Shown here: positions 58,301-64,000 of the stretch, piece after piece
Position numbering within the stretch: position 1 is the stretch's first letter
Layout: every line of letters starts with the position of its first letter
Source of the DNA: Sceloporus undulatus
Taxonomy: Eukaryota; Chordata; Lepidosauria; Squamata; Phrynosomatidae
Assembly (NCBI RefSeq): GCF_019175285.1
Contig: NC_056527.1
Location: forward strand, 114,765,295 to 114,829,294
Length of the DNA: 64,000 nt
Direction of reading: 5' to 3'
Made by a program: the position numbers and the translations under genes
The notes under the pieces: model-generated
Seen by the model: only the letters and a program-made list of their open reading frames with translations
Databases searched by the model: none
What the model was told of the DNA's origin: nothing

Positions 58301-59345
58301 TTTGTCCCCCCGCCCCCACAAGTTTTCACCCCTTCATGTTTTTAAAGCTATCTCCCTCCTTTATTCTACTTACTACCAATTCCACTCTCCCTCTTTCTCT
58401 CTCTCTTGCCAGTTTTGCATCCAATTTGCAGAAATATATTCTCCTTCAGGATTAGAGAATCAGTGGTTCTCCAGACATTATTGGACTCCATCTCCCATCA
58501 GCCCCAGCTAGCATGGTCAGGTTGATGAAAGAAGTAGTCCTACAATACTTAGAGGTCCACAGTTTTCCTACCCCTGCTGTGCATTAACTCATTCCTCTGA
58601 ATTCCATCTTCTCTGCTTAAGAGCCACTTTTCTAGGAAAGTTGGGTTATTTTCCCCTCATCCACCTCGCCTTCTTGGATTAACAGTTCAACAAAGGTGCA
58701 AGAACCCTTTGGAACTTTAGATGAGGAATTCTGTAAAACCCAGAAGTAGATCCAATACAAGATACTTTTGGTTTCTGTGCCTCCCATCCTCAAAAACAAT
58801 TTATCTTTCCCGACTCCCTCCCTGCATCCTTGGCACATCCACTGCACCCATATATACAGTTACATAACACAAAGATGCTTGCCCTACACAGAGAGATGGA
58901 TGTATCACTTCTTCCCAAACCCCCTTCCCTACAAAAGCAAACTTGTGCCAACTCATCTGGGGGTCAGGAAACAGGTAACCTCTACCTTCTTTCCTCATCC
59001 AGTTTTGCAGGTATATTTGGAGCAGTCTTAGTAGAACATGGAAAAGGGTCTCTAGCAAATTTGAAGAACATGACAGTTTTCCCCAGAACATGATAAAAAA
59101 CCCAAAAAAAACTACCAGATTTGCAGAACATGGAAAAGTAACTTTTTTGGACTCTAACTCCCTAATCATCTAGCCAATCCATTTTTTCAAACTCTGGTCT
59201 TACGCTGGAGGACACCCTTTCTTTCTTTTTGCAAGTCTTTCTGAGTTCCCACCAGTACCTTGTACCCCCAACTGATTTCTTCTTCTCTCTGAGCCATTTT
59301 CTTCCTCCCCGCCAAGTCCCCCCCCAAATGTGCCCCAACACTTAC

Positions 59346-59385
59346 ACTGCCAGGAAGGCAAGTCAGGCTGGAGTCTGGGCAAGAT
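59346..59385 (-). other. MYH6: Myosin 5' non-coding exon 1 (predicted)
   Basis: This exon would start about 30 bp downstream of the TATA box and end at the donor CAGT|GTAAGTG (intron from 59345). The 5' end is inferred from TATA spacing, so it may be off by several bases. Cardiac myosin genes are known to begin with one or two short non-coding exons. Confidence 0.6.
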
Positions 59386-59410
59386 CTGAGCCTCCCACGA
59401 TCCCCCTCCC

Positions 59411-59416
59411 TTTATA
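59411..59416 (-). promoter_or_regulatory. TATA box of the cardiac myosin promoter
   Basis: TATAAA reads on the - strand inside GGATATAAAGGGAGG. It sits about 30 bp before the predicted start and some 65 bp before a consensus splice donor, the layout expected of cardiac myosin genes. Confidence 0.75.
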
Positions 59417-59425
59417 TCCTTCCAT

Positions 59426-59706
59426 CCAAAATAGCACCAGCAGCACCCCCCCATCCCAGTCTCTCCCCCTCCTGCTTCCCTGCAAGCCCATGGCAGCTGT
59501 GAGTGACATGATGACAAGGAGGCCAAGAGATGGCTCTCTGGAGGTCCAGCCTGACCATGAATGGTGTGCTTCTTCATCCCTTCATCTGTCCCCCTTCCCT
59601 CCCACCCCCCAATCCCTTGATTCCCAGAAGAGAGAAACATTCCTCAGAGGAGGAGGAGGAGGAGGGGGACAGACACACTTGGAGGAGGATGCTGGTGGCA
59701 GATAAG
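59426..59706 (-). promoter_or_regulatory. Cluster of candidate cardiac promoter sites
   Basis: Upstream of the TATA box lie several candidate sites. They are a CArG-like CCAAAATAGC (59426-59435, one mismatch), an E-box CAGCTG (59493-59498), hormone-receptor-like half-sites AGGTCC and TGACCA facing each other (59542-59557), an M-CAT CATTCCT (59638-59644) and a GATA site AGATAAG (59700-59706). Each is short and could be chance. SRF, TEAD, GATA4 and thyroid-hormone receptor are the factors known to act on mammalian Myh6, so the grouping within about 300 bp is suggestive. Confidence 0.45.
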
Positions 59707-59709
59707 AGA

Positions 59710-60283
59710 ACAGAGCTAGAATGACAGTCTATGTGCGCACTTGCAGGAGTGAAATATGGATGGAGAGAAACAAAGGATGGTCAAGGAAAAGACTTCTGGA
59801 ATGGAGAAGATGCTTAAGCATAGCTGGGAGCTTCTCACATTAAAGTACATTGCATAAAGCCCAGTGTGTTTTTTTGAGCCAGAAGGAAGGCTGGGGGATA
59901 TGGAGAATATGGAGTGATCCAAACCTAATTTTGATGTAAGAGAATAAAAGTCATCGACAAATTGAACAAGACTAGAGGCTGCAATTATTTACGAAAGGAA
60001 GAGAAATCCCAGATAAACGATAAAGGAGAAATCAAAGGTATAGCTGGAAAATCAGCATGCAAAGGGGCCTTGCAGCACCTGGAAGAAAGAAGTTGGCAGC
60101 ATAAGCTTTCATAGATTTCATCTTCGTTCCCTTCCCTCTCGGGGTGTATTGAACTAAAGCAAGATGCAACATTAATCTTTTTGGTTTCTTTAAAGACATT
60201 TAAATTTAAAGATATCTAATGGATACTAATTAAATATATACTTGCAACAAAAAGTGATAACAATTACAAAATATTCATTGAAG

Positions 60284-60325
<42 letters not shown>

Positions 60326-61320
60326 TTGTACAAGTATTTCTTTATTATATATATATATATATATATATATTCGTTCATTCATTCATTCATTCTTTTCTTT
60401 GCAATGTCCTGTTACCAAAAAGAAGCCTTAATTTAAAACCATAGATTAAAAACAGTACCATAAGCAATACATTAATAATAACTTTTGGTATGTTTTAACC
60501 TACGTCTGATTTTTCATGCATTTGTTTTTATCCTGTAAGTTGAACAAGTCCCACTCTTGGAAACAAAAAGGCAAGCTATAGATAAAGTGATTGACTGACA
60601 GATCAGAGAATACTATCATGAAGAAAGATTTTGGCTGCCAATCCAATGCTGTATGAGGAATGGAAGGGGCTGCCATGTGGTCCTTCCACCTTTAACTGGC
60701 CTTGTGTGACATGAAGAGTTCCTTCTGTCTGAGAGCCAAATTAGACATGACATAAATAGAAACAATGGCAGTTTTAAAAGGTTTAGTAGAAAAGTGTCAG
60801 ACCACTTGTTCCTTGAAGGAAATTGTGGCAGCGGATGGGGGAGAGTGAGGCAGCTTCTATCTGGAAATAGTGGTTGGGGAAGGAGAGCAAGCTATCCTCT
60901 CTACAACAGACTAGTCCTGACCCAAATTGATCCCTTTCCCATCACTGCTGTTAATCTTTAAAAATCTGACAAACTTCCACATTGCCTCATGTATAACATT
61001 CAAGTCAGATCTCAACCCAATAACATGCCCTCCAACATTTTGTGGGTAAAACCAGACTATCTTCAGATAAGGGAGACTCAGCCTGTGCTACTGAAAACCT
61101 ATTGCTGTCCAACATTTGACAAAAACTGGGACGTACGAGGCCAAGCAATGAAAAATGTTATTAATGAAGAAGTTCAACGAAGCTAGGTGAGACTGACCAC
61201 ATTCTGGTGTTGTTTGACCACATGTCTCAGTTTTCATTTGTCAAATGTTGGAGGGCATGCATTCTTTGTGTGTGTGTGTGGGGGGGTATTAGTAATAACT
61301 GCAACAGTAATAGTAGCAAC
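59710..61320. other. Upstream flank of the myosin promoter
   Basis: AT-rich DNA with (CA)n at 60284-60323, (TA)n at 60346-60370 and CATT units at 60374-60393. No myosin or other exon is seen on either strand. Confidence 0.5.
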
Positions 61321-61321
61321 A

Positions 61322-61525
61322 CAGGTTGAGTCTCCCTCATTTAGAGCTCCATAATACTCCAAAATCCAAAATTGTCCACCTGGATAGCTGTGATAGTGAC
61401 TGCTTTTCCCCCCCAAATGGTTGAGTGTACAAAATTGTTTCACGCACAAAATTATTACAAACATCGTATAAAATTACCTCCAGGCTATGTGTACAAGGGG
61501 TATACGAAACATAAATATACCCCTC
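61322..61525. mobile_element. Tigger-type MITE, partial
   Basis: CAGGTTGAGTCTCCCTCATTTAG, CCAAAATTGTCCACCTGGATAG and GAAACATAAATA, as in 13335-13660; the right end is missing. Confidence 0.6.
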
Positions 61526-62540
61526 CTGACTGGATTTGTCCTATCCATTGTTGTCTGCTTTGACAGGCAGAAAGTCTTGACTCTTTCAGACTGGGGTTTC
61601 TTCCAGTCTTGGGACCTGAAATCCTTTAAAGAGGAGATTATTCAATCTAGCATCAACAGTGTATATCATGGTACTTTACAGAATGCAACTGGAAAGTTTC
61701 CTGTCCTGAAGTGCTTGCAATCTGAAGGCCTCACAAGGTTGGAGTGGGAGATTTCAATATTCAACACACACAATCTAACCTGACCCATGTCCACTCCTTA
61801 ATATTACGGTGGGACTACTCCTCTACCTAGGTAGCTGGCTCTAAAAAACCAGTCTAGTGGATTCTGGGGCATGCAGTCCAAAAAAGTAACATAAACTCTA
61901 GATTTTTGTGGGGTTTTTTGGGCTATATGGCCATGTTCTAGAAGAGTTTATTCCTGATGTTTTGCCAGCATCTGCGGCTGCTCCTGAAAAACCCACACAA
62001 ATCTACATGAACCCTTTGAATTCACATAACATAAATGTTGAAAATTCTGGTCTCATCATCTTTCCAGCCTCCATATGTTGAATTCATTGTGTGATGCTCC
62101 CCTGAGGACCGTTTACCTTAAACTCTTTGCTTTGCTTTCTTTCTCATTTCTGCCCTTACTGATGGAATCTTTCCCCCCCTTTTTCCTCTTGACAGCTGAG
62201 GTCCATCTGTGTTGGAGCCATATTGTCCAGTACATTTACCAGCCTCTCTTTTTTCCCCTCCTTCTCCCTTCTAGGACAGTTTACATAGATTAAACTTCTA
62301 GGGCAGTTCACGTAGATTAAATGGGAAAAGTAGTTACCAAGGGTTATTGTATATGAATTTAGAACTGGCTTCTTGGAAAGATTCCAGTGTAGGATGATGA
62401 TGAATCTAGTCACCCTACTCTTTCCTGTTGCAAAAAAACCTCCTGTCTCCATGAAGCGTGGGGGGCAATGGCATCTATCCTGCATGAGATCAGATGCAAT
62501 GTTGAAAGCAGTTACTTTTGGGGGGAAGGGGGACTACAAC
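61526..62540. other. Intergenic, little recognised
   Basis: A repeat with GGGTTTTTTGGGCTATATGG...CCAGCATCTGCGGCTGC lies at about 61905-62000 and looks like a dispersed element. The rest is unassigned. Confidence 0.4.
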
Positions 62541-62542
62541 TC

Positions 62543-62750
62543 CCAGGCCAAAATAAAGCTGCTTCAGGTCACTTTGAAGGTATGCTGTTTAAATGACACA
62601 CACATCTTAAAAGGCCAGAAGCTGCGCTCCAGTCCTTAGGACTGGAGCATAGCTTTGGCGTGGCTTTTGGACTCTTAGTACGCATGCATCATTTAAACAG
62701 CATACCTCCAAAGTGACCCGAAGCAGCATTATTTTGGCCTGTCTGTATGG
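62543..62750. mobile_element. Near-perfect foldback element
   Basis: Arms CAGGCCAAAATAAAGCTGC, GGTCACTTTGAAGGTATGCTG and CAGCATACCTCCAAAGTGACC, GCAGCATTATTTTGGCCTG meet around the centre CCAGTCCTTAGGACTGG. Confidence 0.8.
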
Positions 62751-62754
62751 GGCC

Positions 62755-63460
62755 TAGATTCATCCCGGATTATTTTCCTAGTGTGAATGGGACCTAAATG
62801 TAATTCTCGGCCTTCCACCAACCCAAACCACCATCCTCACCTTCTTTGACCTTGGGCAGACCAGGGGGTTGTTTAAGGGGACAAGGGTTTTGCGAGGGGA
62901 GTCAGAGAGAGAAGGCAGTCTGAGATGGAGAGCAAAAGAGAGCGATGGAATTAGCTCTGCTGCCCCTGGAACTTCACACCTCTCAAGGCCGCTCAGACTG
63001 GAGCCGATTCTCAGCTGCTATTGTTGACCCGGCCGAGGGAGGGATGGAGAATGGACAGGTGCTCAGGGCCGGATAAGCCCAGGGGTAGGATTAAAGGGGG
63101 AGAGGGGGGATTGCAGTCTTGGCGAGGTTTGGAGATTAACACCCGCTTTTGTTTGTGTCACAAGGATGCTTTTGGATCATTCCCTTGGTCCTTTCTTTTG
63201 TTATAACCCAGGGCGGGAAACAGTTGCATGGCAGAGGAGCCAGGCTGGGCCGATGGAGAAGCAAGAGCCACTAAGATGGAGAGAATGGACAGCGGTAGGA
63301 AATGGCTGCAAAATGGGGGCAGCCAATTCCAGACCAGGCAGTTGGAGATGATGTTGGAAAGGACTTGCAACAACTAGACAAACCAGCATGCAATGTACTG
63401 TACATCTGTGTAACGTAGGAGTCACTAATGTATCTTTATATCCCCCTCAGAAATTTTAAT
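62755..63460. other. Intergenic, purine-rich
   Basis: GGGAGGG-type purine runs near 63030-63110. No exon, RNA gene or clear repeat seen. Confidence 0.4.
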
Positions 63461-63462
63461 AC

Positions 63463-63718
63463 AGTGGTACCCTGGGATACGAAAGCACCGCCTTACGAAA
63501 TTTCCGGGATACGAAAAAATCCCATAGGAAAAAACTGTTCTGGGTTACGGTTTTTTTTTCGGCTTATGAAAAAATTTTTTGGTGCTTTTCGGCGCTTTTT
63601 CGCATGAAACGCGGCTTTCCAGCGCTAGCGCCTATGGCTTTTTCGGGTTACGAAAAAAATCGGGTTACGAACGCCGCGGCGGAACGAATTAATTTCGTAA
63701 CCCGAGGCACCACTGTAC
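63463..63718. mobile_element. Tigger/mariner-type MITE with TA duplication
   Basis: TA, then CAGTGGTACCCTGGGATACG at the left and CGTAACCCGAGGCACCACTG followed by TA at the right. Ends are mirrored and the interior is CpG-rich. Confidence 0.75.
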
Positions 63719-64000
63719 ATCCATTGGATTTAGGATTCACTGATTTCAGTGGAACATTTTTGGAGGTAAATGCCTAAATTTATCAGGCTCACGAGGTTAT
63801 AATATTAAGATAGATATATTAATCTTTTATTTTGTATCTTCTGAATAGTCTCCTTCTTGAAGTTGATATTGTGGATTTTAGTTTGCAAGTATATTAATTT
63901 CAAAATGTACATTCACCTTAATGGTAGTTCTTCAAGTGGTCATCTGCAAACTCACACAAATGATGTTATCTATGCCTGCAGAGTGCATTATTCAGAACAA
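63719..64000. other. Intergenic end of window, nothing recognised
   Basis: AT-rich sequence without gene or repeat features that I can name. Confidence 0.45.

Noticed and set aside
59229-59705. 158-codon + strand frame over the myosin promoter
   Set aside because: No homology, low complexity (glycine/glutamate run from GGAGGA), and it overlaps a convincing TATA promoter and leader exon on the other strand.

Overview
The window is vertebrate nuclear DNA, most likely from a squamate reptile (lizard). The long introns and the repeat mix suggest this: CR1, L2-like, RTE/BovB-like and L1-like LINE pieces, tRNA-derived and 5S-rRNA-derived SINEs, and dense palindromic DNA-transposon MITEs. The species cannot be named from the sequence. 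Two runs of ten N (16916-16925 and 56887-56896) are assembly gaps.

Three host genes can be built exon by exon, and they keep the gene order known from the mammalian cardiac myosin locus. IL25 (an IL-17 family cytokine, + strand, coding 6531-9195) comes first. CMTM5 (a MARVEL-domain four-helix membrane protein, + strand, coding 10916-17252) follows. Then, tail to tail with CMTM5, comes one sarcomeric myosin heavy chain on the - strand (stop at 20172, ATG at 56045, two 5' non-coding exons reaching about 59385). Its 39 coding exons join in frame into 1938 residues, with GT-AG borders and nearly all the exon lengths typical of vertebrate striated-muscle myosins. Position, N terminus, C terminus and an intronic mir-208a-type hairpin all favour MYH6 (alpha-cardiac) over MYH7.

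The myosin gene has a TATA-driven promoter near 59411 with candidate cardiac sites upstream, a short 3' UTR ending at an AATAAA near 20063, and the mir-208 hairpin at 29626-29703, on the same strand as the host. One canonical 256-nt exon is divided here by a 531-bp intron (127 + 129 nt). This is the clearest departure from the known gene structure.

The rest is intergenic or intronic DNA rich in repeats: the first 6.4 kb, the spacers between the genes, and the last 4.6 kb upstream of the myosin promoter. No second myosin gene is visible in that last stretch. Several insertions are nested, which gives relative ages. There are also large foldback elements, a minisatellite of about 20-bp units, and a long pyrimidine tract next to the gap in CMTM5. 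I see no bacterial-type systems, CRISPR arrays or retroviral genes.
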